The notes: a model not told the origin generated them from the letters alone. Shown: positions 32,325-42,768, counted from the stretch's first letter. The stretch: DNA of 64,000 nucleotides from Palleronia pelagia (GCF_900110115.1 NZ_FOCM01000003.1:412310-476309), one strand, 5' to 3'. Translations and numbers: made by a program.

Positions 32325-33400
32325 CAAGCCCCGCCGCGCAGGGTGGGCACCTGCAACGCCGAGAAGCCGTAGTGGCGCAGCCAGCGCAGGTCGCTGTCGA
32401 AGAACGCGCGCAGGTCGGGGATGCCGTATTTCAGCATCGCCATGCGGTCGATCCCCATGCCGAAGGCGAAGCCCTGCCACTGGTCGGGGTCGACGCCGCC
32501 GGCCTGTAACACCTTGGGATGCACCATGCCCGAGCCCAGGACCTCGAGCCAGCCGTCGCCTTCGCCCACCTTCACGGTGCCGCCTTCGAAGCTGCACTGG
32601 ATGTCGACCTCGGCCGACGGTTCGGTGAACGGGAAGTGCGACGCGCGGAAGCGGGTCTTCACGGTGCGGCCGAAATAGGCGGTGAAGAATTCCTCGAGCA
32701 CCCATTTCAGGTTCGCCATGCTCAGGTCGCGGTCGATGGCGAGGCCTTCGATCTGGTGGAACATGGGGGTGTGCGTCTGGTCGTAGTCGGCGCGGTAGAC
32801 GCGGCCGGGGCAGATGACGCGCAGGGGCGCGCCGTGCTTTTCCATGGACCGGATCTGCACCGGGCTGGTCTGGGTGCGCAGCACGTGGGCCGGGCGGTCG
32901 TCGCCTTCGGCCCGGTGCATGTAGAACGTGTCCTGCTCTTCCCGGGCCGGGTGATAGTCGGGGATGTTCAGCGCACCGAAGTTGTACCAGTCCGATTCCA
33001 CCTGCGGGCCCTCGGCCATGGTGAAGCCCATGTCGCCGAAGATGGTGGTGCATTCCTCCCAGACTTGGCTGATCGGGTGGATCGAACCGCGGGCCGGTCC
33101 GCCGGCGCCGCCGCGGGCGGGCAGGGTGACGTCCAGCCATTCGCGCCTCAGCCGTTCCTCGAGCGCCGCGTCTTCCAGCGCGGCCTTCTTGGCGGCGATG
33201 GCCGACGTGATCTCGTCCTTCAGGGCGTTGAGGCGCGGGCCTTCGACCTGGCGTTCCTCGGGCGTCATCTTGCCCAGGGACCGCATGGCGAGGCTCACCT
33301 CGCCCTTCTTGCCGATGGCGTCCAGCCGCACCTGTTCCAGCGCGGCCTCTTCCGAGGCGTCGTTGATGCGGGCGAGGTATTTGTCGCGCAGGTCGGTCAT
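32324..33400 (-). CDS. pheS: Phenylalanine-tRNA ligase alpha subunit
   Basis: The 358-residue catalytic subunit has an N-terminal coiled coil (about residues 1-85) and the class II core: motif 2 with [14 protein letters not shown] (about 210) and motif 3 with [17 protein letters not shown] (about 310). [13 protein letters not shown] (about 105) is the motif 1 region. It activates phenylalanine with ATP. The ATG at 33400 gives the usual MTDLRDKYL start. It leads an operon with the YrhK gene, a small membrane-protein gene and pheT. Confidence 0.96.
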   Translation of the reverse strand: MTDLRDKYLARINDASEEAALEQVRLDAIGKKGEVSLAMRSLGKMTPEERQVEGPRLNALKDEITSAIAAKKAALEDAALEERLRREWLDVTLPARGGAGGPARGSIHPISQVWEECTTIFGDMGFTMAEGPQVESDWYNFGALNIPDYHPAREEQDTFYMHRAEGDDRPAHVLRTQTSPVQIRSMEKHGAPLRVICPGRVYRADYDQTHTPMFHQIEGLAIDRDLSMANLKWVLEEFFTAYFGRTVKTRFRASHFPFTEPSAEVDIQCSFEGGTVKVGEGDGWLEVLGSGMVHPKVLQAGGVDPDQWQGFAFGMGIDRMAMLKYGIPDLRAFFDSDLRWLRHYGFSALQVPTLRGGA

Positions 33401-33524
33401 GGGGGCATCCCGGGGCGTTTCAGGGTCGGTCCGGGTGCTACAGGCTGTCGCGGATGCGCGCAAGTCGTGGGCGCCGCAGGGGCCGGTCCTATGTTCCGCC
33501 CCACAGCAATCATGGAGGATACCG

Positions 33525-34259
33525 ATGATGATGACCCGTCTGGCGCTTGGATGCGCCCTGCTTGCCAGCCCCGCGCTGGCCGAGGACGTGACCTACGAGG
33601 TCGATGGCGAAAGCTTCACCGGGTACATGGCCAAGGCCGAGAACCCGCAGGGCACGGTGCTGATCGTGCACGACTGGGACGGCATGACCGATTACGAACG
33701 GCAGCGCGCCGACATGCTGGCCGGCATGGGGTACGACGCCTTCGCGCTGGACATGTTCGGCGACGAGACCCCGACCGAGACGGTGGATCACCGCCGCGCG
33801 GCCACCGGTGCGCTGTACGAGGACCGCGAGCGGATGCGGACGCTGATCGAGGCGGGGCTGGAGCAGGCCCGCGCGAACGGCTCGGACACGCCGCTGGTCG
33901 TGATCGGCTACTGCTTCGGCGGCGCCGTGACGCTGGAAATGGCGCGGTCCGACATGGCCGACGAAGCGGTGGGCTATGCCACCTTCCACGGCGGGCTGGG
34001 CACGCCCGAAGGGCAGAGCTGGGACGGGGACGAGCCGCCGATCCTCGTGGCGCACGGCGCGGCCGACACCTCGATCACCATGGACGACGTGGCAGAGTTC
34101 ACCAACACGCTGAACGAGGCAGGCAACACCTTCACGGTCGAGGTCTATTCCGGCGCGCCCCACGCCTTCACCGTCATCGGCTCGGACCGCTACCAGGAAC
34201 GCGCGGACACCGAGAGCTGGGAAGCCTTCAGCGACTTCCTGGGCGACGTGGCGAGCTGA
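33525..34259 (+). CDS. Exported dienelactone-hydrolase-family protein
   Basis: The 244-residue alpha/beta hydrolase has a signal peptide ([19 protein letters not shown]). The nucleophile is Cys in [13 protein letters not shown] (about residue 128), and the catalytic Asp and His lie in [12 protein letters not shown] (about 180) and [10 protein letters not shown] (about 210). A Cys nucleophile is the dienelactone-hydrolase pattern. The signal peptide places it in the periplasm, which is unusual for a lactone enzyme of central catabolism. The substrate is unknown. Three ATG codons stand in a row, and the first is used here. Confidence 0.82.
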   Translation: MMMTRLALGCALLASPALAEDVTYEVDGESFTGYMAKAENPQGTVLIVHDWDGMTDYERQRADMLAGMGYDAFALDMFGDETPTETVDHRRAATGALYEDRERMRTLIEAGLEQARANGSDTPLVVIGYCFGGAVTLEMARSDMADEAVGYATFHGGLGTPEGQSWDGDEPPILVAHGAADTSITMDDVAEFTNTLNEAGNTFTVEVYSGAPHAFTVIGSDRYQERADTESWEAFSDFLGDVAS

Positions 34260-34277
34260 CCGGCAGCCCACGTGTTG

Positions 34278-34315
34278 CGAGGGGCCGCTGTGCAGGTGGC
34301 CCCTCGATCCTTTTT
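34278..34315 (+). terminator. Intrinsic terminator after the dienelactone-hydrolase gene
   Basis: A 9-bp stem CGAGGGGCC / GGCCCCTCG is followed by ATCCTTTTT. It ends the upstream gene. The remaining stretch to 34614 has no gene or clear motif that I can see. Confidence 0.82.
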
Positions 34316-34614
34316 CGCGGAACGACCCCCGCGCCTGCATGTGACAAGCGGATCCCGAGCGGCTAGGCTTCGGTATCCGGCGGCGACGTCGCGCAGTGGC
34401 GCGACCTGGCCGCCGAGACGGATCGGTGCCGCATCCCATTCAGTTTCTTTGCCGGGATGCCGCCTCGGACCGCAGTGCCGGCTAGTCACGCTCGGACGTC
34501 GATGCGGGCGGGTCACGCAGTGTGCGTTTTTGCGGGTCTGATGCGCCGAAATCCGACTTACTGCGCGTTTGGTAACGGTTAAGTATCCCTCATCACAGAA
34601 CGTGGAGAGAGCCG

Positions 34615-35553
34615 ATGAGCTGGAACCCTGCCCTTGATCCCCACTGCCCCACCGGAGACGAGGTGGACGCCATCGAGACCGTCATCGTGCCGCGCGCGCG
34701 GGATCTGGGCGGTTTCGAGGTGCGGCGCGCCTTGCCCGCCCCACGCCGCCAGATGGTCGGGCCCTTCATCTTCTTCGACCAGATGGGCCCCGCCGAGTTT
34801 CTGCCCACGCGCGGCATGGATGTCCGCCCGCACCCCCATATCGGCCTGGCGACGATCTCGTACCTGTTCCGCGGGCGCATGCATCACCGCGACAGCCTGG
34901 GCACCGATGCCTGGATCGAGCCGGGGGCGGTCAACTGGATGGTCGCGGGGCAGGGCATCACCCATTCCGAGCGCACCGACGACACCACGCAGGTCGACCC
35001 GATGCCCTTTTTCGGCATCCAGACCTGGGTCGCCCTGCCGAAGGACCACGAGGACAGGGCGCCCGAGTTCGAGCACGCCGCCGCCGACGCGCTGCCCGTG
35101 CTGGAGGGCGAGGGGAAATCGGTTCGGCTGATCCTGGGCGATGCCTGGGGCGAACGGGCCCCCGTGAAGACGGCGTCCGAGATGTTCTATGCCGATGCCG
35201 TTCTTGCGGCCGGTGCGGCCATTCCCTTGCCCGACAATCACGAAGACCGCGGCATCTACGTCGTCGAGGGTGAGGTCATCGTCGCGGGAGAGACATTCGA
35301 AGCAGGCCGCATGATGGTCTTCCGGCCCGGCGACCGCGTGTCGGTCAAGGCCGGGCCCGGCGGCGCGCGGGTGATGCTGCTCGGCGGCGAGACCCTGGAA
35401 GGGCCGCGGTATATCTGGTGGAACTTCGTGGCCTCGTCGAAGGAGCGGATCGAGGAGGCCAAGGAAGCCTGGCGTGCCGGGGATTGGCAGAACGGCCGTT
35501 TCCACCTGCCCCCGGGCGACGATGCGGAGTTCATCCCGTTGCCGGAGCGTTAA
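34615..35553 (+). CDS. Pirin-family protein
   Basis: This 312-residue bicupin has the pirin metal-binding residues in RPHPHIGLATISYLF (about residue 64), RMHHRDSLG (about 82) and GITHSERTDD (about 115). GPFIFFDQMGPAEF is the typical pirin start of the first cupin. Pirins bind iron, and some have quercetinase activity, while others affect redox-linked metabolism. The role here is not clear. It stands alone with a ribosome site GGAGAG. Confidence 0.88.
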   Translation: MSWNPALDPHCPTGDEVDAIETVIVPRARDLGGFEVRRALPAPRRQMVGPFIFFDQMGPAEFLPTRGMDVRPHPHIGLATISYLFRGRMHHRDSLGTDAWIEPGAVNWMVAGQGITHSERTDDTTQVDPMPFFGIQTWVALPKDHEDRAPEFEHAAADALPVLEGEGKSVRLILGDAWGERAPVKTASEMFYADAVLAAGAAIPLPDNHEDRGIYVVEGEVIVAGETFEAGRMMVFRPGDRVSVKAGPGGARVMLLGGETLEGPRYIWWNFVASSKERIEEAKEAWRAGDWQNGRFHLPPGDDAEFIPLPER

Positions 35554-35592
35554 GCCCGCTTCCGGGCGGGGAAGCCCCCGGTGGCCGGGAAT

Positions 35593-35625
35593 AAAAAACG
35601 CCCCCGCAGCAACCTGCGGGGGCGT
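35593..35625 (-). terminator. Intrinsic terminator of rpmI-rplT (bidirectional)
   Basis: On the minus strand a 12-bp stem (ACGCCCCCGCAG and its complement) with a four- to five-base loop is followed by TTTTTT. It also lies just after the convergent pirin gene. Confidence 0.88.
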
Positions 35626-35657
35626 TTCGAATTCTCACGCCGTGACGCGATCGTGGC

Positions 35658-36023
35658 TCAGGCGGCCAGGGCGCCCTTGGCCTGGTCGACGATGGCCGAG
35701 AACGCCTCGGGCTCGTGAACGGCCAGGTCGGCCAGAACCTTGCGGTCCACCTCGATGCCGGCCAGCGACAGGCCGTTGATGAAGCGCGAGTAGGTCATCG
35801 TCTCGTCGTTCAGGCGCACCGCGGCGTTGATCCGCTGGATCCACAGGGCGCGGAAGTTGCGCTTGCGGTTCTTGCGGTCGCGGGTGGCGTACTGGTTGGC
35901 CTTGTCGACGGCCTGGGTCGCCGTCTTGAAGACGTTCTTGCGACGGCCGTAGTAGCCTTTGGCGGCCTTGGTGATTTTCTTGTGACGGGCGTGGGTCGTG
36001 GTCCCACCTTTAACGCGTGCCAT
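35658..36023 (-). CDS. rplT: 50S ribosomal protein L20
   Basis: The 121-residue product starts [20 protein letters not shown] and carries the L20 signature near [15 protein letters not shown]. It binds 23S rRNA early in assembly and, in many bacteria, represses its own operon. It follows rpmI after 16 bases. Confidence 0.97.
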   Translation of the reverse strand: MARVKGGTTTHARHKKITKAAKGYYGRRKNVFKTATQAVDKANQYATRDRKNRKRNFRALWIQRINAAVRLNDETMTYSRFINGLSLAGIEVDRKVLADLAVHEPEAFSAIVDQAKGALAA

Positions 36024-36039
36024 GGGTCAGACCTCCTGA

Positions 36040-36240
36040 TTAGCGGGCGTAGGGCATGTAGGATTTGATCAGCTTCTGATCGGGCTCGCTCAGGACCTGG
36101 GTCCCGCGCGCATCGCGGATGAATTTCTTCGACCGCTTGATCATGCCGTGCCGCTTGCCGGCCTGGCCACCGACGACCTTGCCGGTCGCGGTCACCTTGA
36201 AGCGCTTCTTGGCGCTCGACTTCGTTTTCATCTTCGGCAT
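36040..36240 (-). CDS. rpmI: 50S ribosomal protein L35
   Basis: The 66-residue basic protein has the L35 pattern [20 protein letters not shown] and the central [15 protein letters not shown]. It is the first gene of the rpmI-rplT pair. Here infC is not adjacent, so the pair has its own promoter. Confidence 0.96.
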   Translation of the reverse strand: MPKMKTKSSAKKRFKVTATGKVVGGQAGKRHGMIKRSKKFIRDARGTQVLSEPDQKLIKSYMPYAR

Positions 36241-36317
36241 TTCCGTCTCCTGTCCGTTAGGGCGGTGACGACGCGACTCGGCATGCCTTTCGGCCGGTCG
36301 CGCCGGTTGGAGCGCGC

Positions 36318-36346
36318 CGTATAGGCAAGCGCCGGCAGCTTGGCAA
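36318..36346 (-). promoter_or_regulatory. Sigma-70-type promoter of rpmI-rplT
   Basis: On the minus strand TTGCCA and TATACG are separated by exactly 17 bases. The -10 box lies 78 bases before the rpmI start. Confidence 0.7.
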
Positions 36347-36357
36347 GGGGGCGGGGG

Positions 36358-36582
36358 TCAGTTCAGCAGCCGCCCGATCACCCGGAACAGCATGTCGGGC
36401 AGTTCGGCGGGTTGGAGCCCGCCGGGCAGACGGCCCGCGCCCCACCAGGCCAGCCCGCCGCCCGCCAGCGCCAGGGTCAGCGCAAGGACCGGCCGGCGCG
36501 CGTCCACCCGCGCCGACAGCCACGAAGGCAGCGCCAGCAGCGCCACGAACAGCCCGACGATCACGGCCGTTTCGGGATGCAT
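36358..36582 (-). CDS. Small two-segment membrane protein after pyk
   Basis: The 74-residue product has two hydrophobic segments (AVIVGLFVALLALPSWL and LALTLALAGGGLAWWGA) and a short C-terminal tail. A GTG 18 bases upstream (36600) is another possible start, and no clear ribosome site decides. It lies 34 bases after pyk on the same strand and is probably co-transcribed with it. The function is unknown. Confidence 0.55.
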   Translation of the reverse strand: MHPETAVIVGLFVALLALPSWLSARVDARRPVLALTLALAGGGLAWWGAGRLPGGLQPAELPDMLFRVIGRLLN

Positions 36583-36616
36583 GTCGATCAGCCCGTCCAC
36601 GACGCGGCCCGCCCGG

Positions 36617-38065
36617 TCAGTCGTTCTGGTCCTGCGGGTAGATGAGGCGGTCGTCGCACGGCGCGACGCGCAGGATGTTGGTGGTGCCCGCCTGGCCGAA
36701 GGGCACACCGGCGGTGACGACTATCTGGTCCTTCTCGGTGGCGAAGCCTTCCGACTTGGCGGCGGCGACGGCGTTCAGCACGGCTTCCTTGAAGCGGCCG
36801 ACCTCGCCCGTGGGGACGCAGTGGATGCCCCAGGTCAGGCACAGCCGGCGGGCGGTGCGCATGACCGGCGTGAGGCCGAGAATCGGAACCTGCGGGCGTT
36901 CCCGTGCGACGAGCGATGCCGTGGTGCCCGATTGCGAGAAGCAGCAGATCGCCTGGATGTCCGTGGTTTCCGCGATCTCGCGCGCGGCCGAGACGATGGC
37001 GTCGGCCACGGTCTGCTTGTCGCCGCCGCGGCTGGCGTTGATGACATCGCGGTAGGTGGGGTCGCTTTCGACCTCGACCGCGACGTTGTTCATCGTGCTC
37101 ACGGCCTCGATCGGGTAGCTGCCGGCGGCGGATTCGGCCGACAGCATGACGGCATCCGCGCCCTCGTAGATGGCGGCGGCCACGTCCGAGACCTCGGCCC
37201 GGGTGGGCATGGGCGAATCGATCATCGACTCGAGCATCTGCGTGGCCACGATCACCGGCTTGGCGGCGGCGCGGCACTTGCGCACGAGGCGCTTCTGGAT
37301 CGGCGGGACGTTCTGCACCGGCAGTTCCACGCCCAGGTCGCCGCGCGCCACCATGATCCCGTCCGACGCCTCGAGGATCGCGTCGAAGTTCTTCACCGCC
37401 GAGGGCTTTTCGATCTTGGAAAGAACGGCGGCGCGGCCCCGGGCCAGCGTGCGGGCCTCTTCCACGTCGGCGGGCCGCTGCACGAAGCTCAGCGCCAGCC
37501 AGTCGACGCCGAGATCGGCCACGAAATCCAGGTCCTTGCGGTCCTTTTCCGACAGCGCGGCCAGCGGCAGCTCGACATCGGGGACGTTCACGCCCTTGCG
37601 GTTCGAGATCGTGCCGCCGACGGTCACCACGCAATTGGCGTAGTCCTTGCCGAAATCCTTGACCTTCAGGCGGATCTTGCCGTCGTTGACCAGCAGGGTC
37701 GCGCCGTCTTCGAGCGCCTCGAAGATCTCGGTATGGGGCAGTTGCACGCGGGTGGCGTCGCCGGGCGTATCGTCCAGGTCCAGCCGGAAGTCCTGGCCCT
37801 CGCTCAGTTCCTCCTGGCCGTTGGCGAAGACGCCCACGCGCAGCTTGGGACCCTGGAGGTCGGCGAGGATGGCGATCGGCCGGCCGGTGTCCTTCTCGAT
37901 CTGGCGGATGATGCTGTGCCGCTCGGCGATGTCTGAATGTTCGCCGTGGCTCATGTTCAGGCGGAACACGTCGGCGCCGGCTTCGAAGAGCGCGCGGATC
38001 GTGTCGTAGTCGCTCGAAGCGGGGCCCAGCGTCGCGACGATCTTGATCTTGCGCAGGCGTCTCAT
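36617..38065 (-). CDS. pyk: Pyruvate kinase
   Basis: The 482-residue enzyme transfers phosphate from phosphoenolpyruvate to ADP, the last step of glycolysis and Entner-Doudoroff metabolism. Signatures are IVATLGPASSDYDTIRALF at the start, FRLNMSHGEHSDI (about residue 34), the active-site LSKIEKPSAVKNFDAIL (about 217) and MVARGDLGVELP. The C-terminal domain ends in GTTNILRVAP. The ATG at 38065 gives the conserved MRRLRKIKIVATLGP start. Length is normal. Confidence 0.95.
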   Translation of the reverse strand: MRRLRKIKIVATLGPASSDYDTIRALFEAGADVFRLNMSHGEHSDIAERHSIIRQIEKDTGRPIAILADLQGPKLRVGVFANGQEELSEGQDFRLDLDDTPGDATRVQLPHTEIFEALEDGATLLVNDGKIRLKVKDFGKDYANCVVTVGGTISNRKGVNVPDVELPLAALSEKDRKDLDFVADLGVDWLALSFVQRPADVEEARTLARGRAAVLSKIEKPSAVKNFDAILEASDGIMVARGDLGVELPVQNVPPIQKRLVRKCRAAAKPVIVATQMLESMIDSPMPTRAEVSDVAAAIYEGADAVMLSAESAAGSYPIEAVSTMNNVAVEVESDPTYRDVINASRGGDKQTVADAIVSAAREIAETTDIQAICCFSQSGTTASLVARERPQVPILGLTPVMRTARRLCLTWGIHCVPTGEVGRFKEAVLNAVAAAKSEGFATEKDQIVVTAGVPFGQAGTTNILRVAPCDDRLIYPQDQND

Positions 38066-38213
38066 GGCGGAAGTCTCCGTTAGCGTCGGACAGGTTGACC
38101 CGGTTATGGCGGCTTTCCCGCAGGCCCGCAACCGGCGGCGCGGGGTTGACGGGTCCCGGGAGGCTCCCCAGCTTAAAAGCCAAGCATCCAATCAAGAAGA
38201 AAAGGGGACAATC

Positions 38214-38510
38214 TTGGATCAATCGACCAGAACCGAACTTGAAGCCGCCGCGTTCCGCCGCCTGCGCCAGCACCTGAGCGAACGGACCGACGTGCAGAAC
38301 ATCGACCTGATGAACATGGCGGGCTTCTGCCGCAACTGCCTGGCCCGCTGGTACCAGGAAGAGGCCGAAAAGCGCGATATCGCCATGACCAAGGACGCCG
38401 CGCGCGAGGCCTTCTACGGCATGCCCTACGACGTGTGGCGCGACATGTACCAGACCGAGGCGACCGACGCGCAGAAGGCCGACTTCGAAAAGGCCGGCGC
38501 CGGCCACTGA
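38214..38510 (+). CDS. DUF1244 protein, TTG start
   Basis: This 98-residue protein contains the highly conserved DVQNIDLMNMAGFCRNCLAR segment and DVWRDMYQ of the DUF1244 family. No ATG fits. The start is the TTG at 38214, preceded by GAAAAGGGGA at good spacing. The family is widespread in proteobacteria and has no assigned function. Cys residues in GFCRNC may bind a metal. It overlaps the next gene by one base. Confidence 0.85.
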   Translation: MDQSTRTELEAAAFRRLRQHLSERTDVQNIDLMNMAGFCRNCLARWYQEEAEKRDIAMTKDAAREAFYGMPYDVWRDMYQTEATDAQKADFEKAGAGH

Positions 38511-39121
38511 TGGGTCGCCGGGCCGAGCTGGACCGGTTCGTGAACGCGGCCCTGTCGGCCGGGCGCGACCGGGCCGACATCGCATCGGCCCTGCAGGCGG
38601 CGGGCTGGCCCGGACGCGATATCGACCGGGCGCTCGGGGCCTATCACCGGGGCGATTTCCTGCCCCCCGTCCCGCGCCCGCAGCCTTTCGTATCGGGGCG
38701 CGACGCGTTTCTTTACGGCCTGACCTTCGTGGCGCTGGTGGTCGTGGTGGTGAACGCCGTGTCGCTGGCGTTCGAGGCGATCGAGTGGGCGTTGCGCGAC
38801 ACCGGGCGGATGCGCGCCGAATGGCGGATCGCCGCGTTGGCGGTGTTCGCACCGGTCTTCGTGGCGCTGGACCGGCGGGCGCGCGGGTCCGAACGCGACA
38901 GCCCCATGCGCAAGATCTTTGCCTACGCGGCGCTGTTCTGCGCGTCGATCGTGATCCTAGCCGACCTGGTGGCGGTCCTGGCGCTGCTGCTTGGCGGCGG
39001 GCTGGGGGCCGAGGTGGCGCTGAAGGCGCTGGCGGTGGGCATCGCGGCGGTGGCGGTCGGGTTTTACTACCGCGCGGATCTGGCCGAGGACGCCCCGGCG
39101 CAGACGGAGGAAGGGGCATGA
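38510..39121 (+). CDS. DUF5671-like membrane protein
   Basis: The 203-residue product has an N-terminal soluble part (about residues 1-60) resembling a small helical domain (AALSAGRDRADIASALQAAG), then four hydrophobic segments starting with GRDAFLYGLTFVALVVVVV. This agrees with the DUF5671 pattern. The function is unknown. It is the middle gene of a three-gene unit whose stops and starts overlap (TGATG and ATGA). Confidence 0.72.
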   Translation: MGRRAELDRFVNAALSAGRDRADIASALQAAGWPGRDIDRALGAYHRGDFLPPVPRPQPFVSGRDAFLYGLTFVALVVVVVNAVSLAFEAIEWALRDTGRMRAEWRIAALAVFAPVFVALDRRARGSERDSPMRKIFAYAALFCASIVILADLVAVLALLLGGGLGAEVALKALAVGIAAVAVGFYYRADLAEDAPAQTEEGA

Positions 39122-39375
39122 GGCGATCATTTGCAACTGGCGCGGTTCTGGCGGTGGCATTGACCCTGTCGGCACCGCTGTCGGCGGATCCGTCGCCGCA
39201 GCTGGCACGGTCGGTCGCCGATCGCCTGTCGCGCTACGGCATCGACGTCGCGCCCGGCGCTTTGACCACGGCGCAGGCCGCGGCGCTGCATATCCTGATG
39301 GTGGACGGCACGCCCTACCTGCAGGTGCGGCGCAAGGCGCGCACCATCCTGGCCAGCCCCGAATTCCGGGACTGA
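39118..39375 (+). CDS. Small secreted protein
   Basis: The 85-residue product has a signal peptide (MRRSFATGAVLAVALTLSAPLSA) split here as residues 1-23, then a 62-residue mature part ending in ARTILASPEFRD. The ATG overlaps the upstream stop and is preceded by GGAGGAAGGGG. I do not recognise a family. The tight coupling suggests a function shared with the two genes before it. Confidence 0.6.
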   Translation: MRRSFATGAVLAVALTLSAPLSADPSPQLARSVADRLSRYGIDVAPGALTTAQAAALHILMVDGTPYLQVRRKARTILASPEFRD

Positions 39376-39399
39376 CCGATATTCGCTGAAGGACCGGGG

Positions 39400-40257
39400 T
39401 TAGACGGCGGCCTTGCGCGACTCGTCCAGGTAGATCTCGCGCAGGCGCGCGGCCACCGGGCCGGGCGTGCCATCGCCGATGGGCGCGCCATCAAGCTCGA
39501 CCACCGGCATGACGAAAGTCGAGGCCGAGGTGATGAACGCCTCGTCGGCCGCGGCCGCCTCCTCCAGCGTGAAGGACCGTTCCTCGACGCGCATCTGCGC
39601 CTCGCGGGCGAAGCGCAGCACCGCGGCGCGGGTGATCCCGTGCAGGATCTCGTTGCCCAGGTGCCGCGTGATGATGGTGCCGTCCTTGACGATGTAGGCG
39701 TTGTTCGACGTGCCCTCGGTCACGTGCCCGTCCTCGACCATCCAGGCGTCATGGGCGCCCGCGGCCTTGGCCATCATCTTGCCCATGGACGGGTAGAGCA
39801 GCTGCACCGTCTTGATGTCGCGGCGGCCCCAGCGTTCGTCCGGGATCGAGATGATCTTCATGCCCTGCCTCGCCATGGGCGCGTCGGCCAGGCCCGGCTT
39901 TTCCTGCGTGAACAGAACGACCGTCTGGGGCGTGTCGGCATCGGGATACGCGAAATCGCGATCCGCCGCGCCGCGCGTGATCTGCAGATAGATCAGCCCG
40001 TCATCCAGCCCGTTGTCGGCCACCAGCTTGCGATGGATATCGAGCAGTTCGTCCGCGCCCATGGGCATCGGCATGTCCAGCTCGGCCAGCGACCGTTCCA
40101 GCCGCGCGGCGTGGCCGGCGAAATCCAGGATCTTGCCGCCCAGCACGCTGGTCACCTCGTAGACACCGTCGGCGAACAGGAAGCCGCGATCGAAAACGGA
40201 CACCTTGGCGTCCGCTTCGGGGACGAATTCGCCGTTGACGTAGACGGTGCGCGACAT
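39400..40257 (-). CDS. dat: D-amino-acid aminotransferase (class IV)
   Basis: The 285-residue PLP enzyme of fold type IV exchanges amino groups between D-amino acids (such as D-alanine) and 2-keto acids. FDRGFLFADGVYEV (about residue 22) is the family start, DIKTVQLLYPSMG holds the PLP Lys (about residue 146), and GHVTEGTSNNAYIV is the cofactor loop. The ATG at 40257 follows AAGGAG. The longer open frame upstream lacks a ribosome site. A branched-chain or aminodeoxychorismate role is less likely from the RGAADRDFAYPD segment. Confidence 0.87.
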   Translation of the reverse strand: MSRTVYVNGEFVPEADAKVSVFDRGFLFADGVYEVTSVLGGKILDFAGHAARLERSLAELDMPMPMGADELLDIHRKLVADNGLDDGLIYLQITRGAADRDFAYPDADTPQTVVLFTQEKPGLADAPMARQGMKIISIPDERWGRRDIKTVQLLYPSMGKMMAKAAGAHDAWMVEDGHVTEGTSNNAYIVKDGTIITRHLGNEILHGITRAAVLRFAREAQMRVEERSFTLEEAAAADEAFITSASTFVMPVVELDGAPIGDGTPGPVAARLREIYLDESRKAAV

Positions 40258-40400
40258 GGGCTGGCTCCTTGGGCTGTTGATCGTCCCATCGGGCAGGGCG
40301 GGCGTGCTGTCAAGCGGCACCCTATTCGCGGTTGCAGCATTGAGCGCAATAATCTAACCGGTCGAGCAACGTATCAGACACAATATTGCGAGACCGCGCC

Positions 40401-41357
40401 ATGTCCTTCCGTATCCAGCCCCAGCCGCCCGCCCGACCCAACCGTTGCCAGCTGTTCGGCCCCGGCTCGCGCCCGGCGATCTTCGAGAAGATGGCCCGGT
40501 CCGACGCCGACGTCATCAACCTGGACCTCGAGGACAGCGTCAGTCCCGACGACAAGGCCGAGGCGCGGAAGAACATCATCCAGGCCATCGGCGATATCGA
40601 CTGGGGCACCAAGCATCTGTGCGTGCGGATCAACGGGCTGGACACGCCCTACTGGTACCGCGACATCGTCGACATCCTGGAGCAGGCCGGAGACCGGATC
40701 GACCAGTTCATGATCCCCAAGGTCGGCAACGCCGCCGACATCTACGCGGTGGACGCGCTGGTCACGGCGGTCGAGGCCGCTAAGGGCCGCACCAAACCCG
40801 TCGCGCTTGAGGTCATCATCGAGACCGCGGCCGGCATCGCCCATGTCGAGGAGATCGCCGCCGCCAGCCCGCGCCTCCAGGCCATGAGCCTCGGCGCGGC
40901 GGATTTCGCGGCCTCCATGGGGATGGCGACCACCGGGATCGGCGGCACGCAGGAAAACTACTACATGCACCGCGAGGGGCAGAAATACTGGTCCGATCCG
41001 TGGCACTGGGCGCAGGCGGCGATCGTCGCGGCCTGCCGCACCCACGGGGTGCTGCCGGTGGACGGGCCCTTCGGCGATTTCAGCGATGACGAGGGGTTCC
41101 GGGCGCAGGCATTGCGGTCCGCCACGCTGGGCATGGTCGGCAAATGGGCGATCCACCCCAAGCAGGTGGCTCTGGCCAACGAGGTCTTCACCCCTTCGGA
41201 CGACGCGGTGCGCGAGGCGCGCGAGATCCTCGAGGCCATGGAAGAGGCCAAGCGCACCGGGCAGGGTGCCGCCGTCTACAAGGGGCGCCTGGTCGACCTG
41301 GCGTCGATCCGGCAGGCCGAGGTCATCGTGCGCCAGTCCGAGATGATCGCGGGGTGA
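40401..41357 (+). CDS. mcl1: L-malyl-CoA/beta-methylmalyl-CoA lyase
   Basis: This 318-residue CitE-like enzyme cleaves L-malyl-CoA to acetyl-CoA and glyoxylate, and beta-methylmalyl-CoA to propionyl-CoA and glyoxylate. It is a key enzyme of the ethylmalonyl-CoA pathway. Signatures are CQLFGPGSRPAIFEKMA, VINLDLEDSVSPDDK (about residue 38), the CoA/acid-binding VIIETAAGIAHVEE (about 140) and GKWAIHPKQV. The length equals the Rhodobacter enzyme. It diverges from dat. The VOC-family gene overlaps its stop. Confidence 0.93.
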   Translation: MSFRIQPQPPARPNRCQLFGPGSRPAIFEKMARSDADVINLDLEDSVSPDDKAEARKNIIQAIGDIDWGTKHLCVRINGLDTPYWYRDIVDILEQAGDRIDQFMIPKVGNAADIYAVDALVTAVEAAKGRTKPVALEVIIETAAGIAHVEEIAAASPRLQAMSLGAADFAASMGMATTGIGGTQENYYMHREGQKYWSDPWHWAQAAIVAACRTHGVLPVDGPFGDFSDDEGFRAQALRSATLGMVGKWAIHPKQVALANEVFTPSDDAVREAREILEAMEEAKRTGQGAAVYKGRLVDLASIRQAEVIVRQSEMIAG

Positions 41358-41731
41358 GCCTGTCCCTGCCGCTGGTGGCGCTGCTGGTGCCCGACTACGA
41401 CGCGGGCATCGCGTTCTTCACCGCCATCGGCTTCGACCTGGTGACGGACGAGGACCAGGGCCGCAAGCGCTGGGTGGTCGTCGCTCCGCCCGGCGGCGGG
41501 GCCAGCCTGCTGCTGGCGCGCGCCGAGGGCCCGCAGACCGGGGCCATCGGCCAGCAGGCGGGCGGCCGCGTCGGCTTCTTCCTGCACAGCCGCGATTTCG
41601 ACGCCGACCGCGCCGCCATCACCGCCGCCGGCGGCACCTTCGAGGAGGATCCGCGCAATGAGCCCTATGGCCGCGTCGCCGTGTTCCGCGACCCGTGGGG
41701 CAACCGGTGGGACCTGATCGCGCCGGCCTGA
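41354..41731 (+). CDS. VOC-family (glyoxalase-like) protein
   Basis: The 125-residue product has two beta-alpha-beta-beta-beta modules: LVPDYDAGIAFFTAIGFDLV at the start and RVAVFRDPWGNRWDL at the end, the latter with a typical VOC metal-binding region. The start is the GTG at 41354, which overlaps the malyl-CoA lyase stop by four bases. It could be a small dioxygenase, isomerase or resistance protein. Coupling to mcl1 is interesting but the link is not known. Confidence 0.78.
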   Translation: MSLSLPLVALLVPDYDAGIAFFTAIGFDLVTDEDQGRKRWVVVAPPGGGASLLLARAEGPQTGAIGQQAGGRVGFFLHSRDFDADRAAITAAGGTFEEDPRNEPYGRVAVFRDPWGNRWDLIAPA

Positions 41732-41805
41732 ACGCGCCCCTCACCCGGCACCCTGCTTGACCATTCGCGCTTTGCGTTCCAATTGAAGGTCCAAGGAGAG
41801 CGCCG

Positions 41806-42764
<959 letters not shown>

Positions 42765-42768
<4 letters not shown>

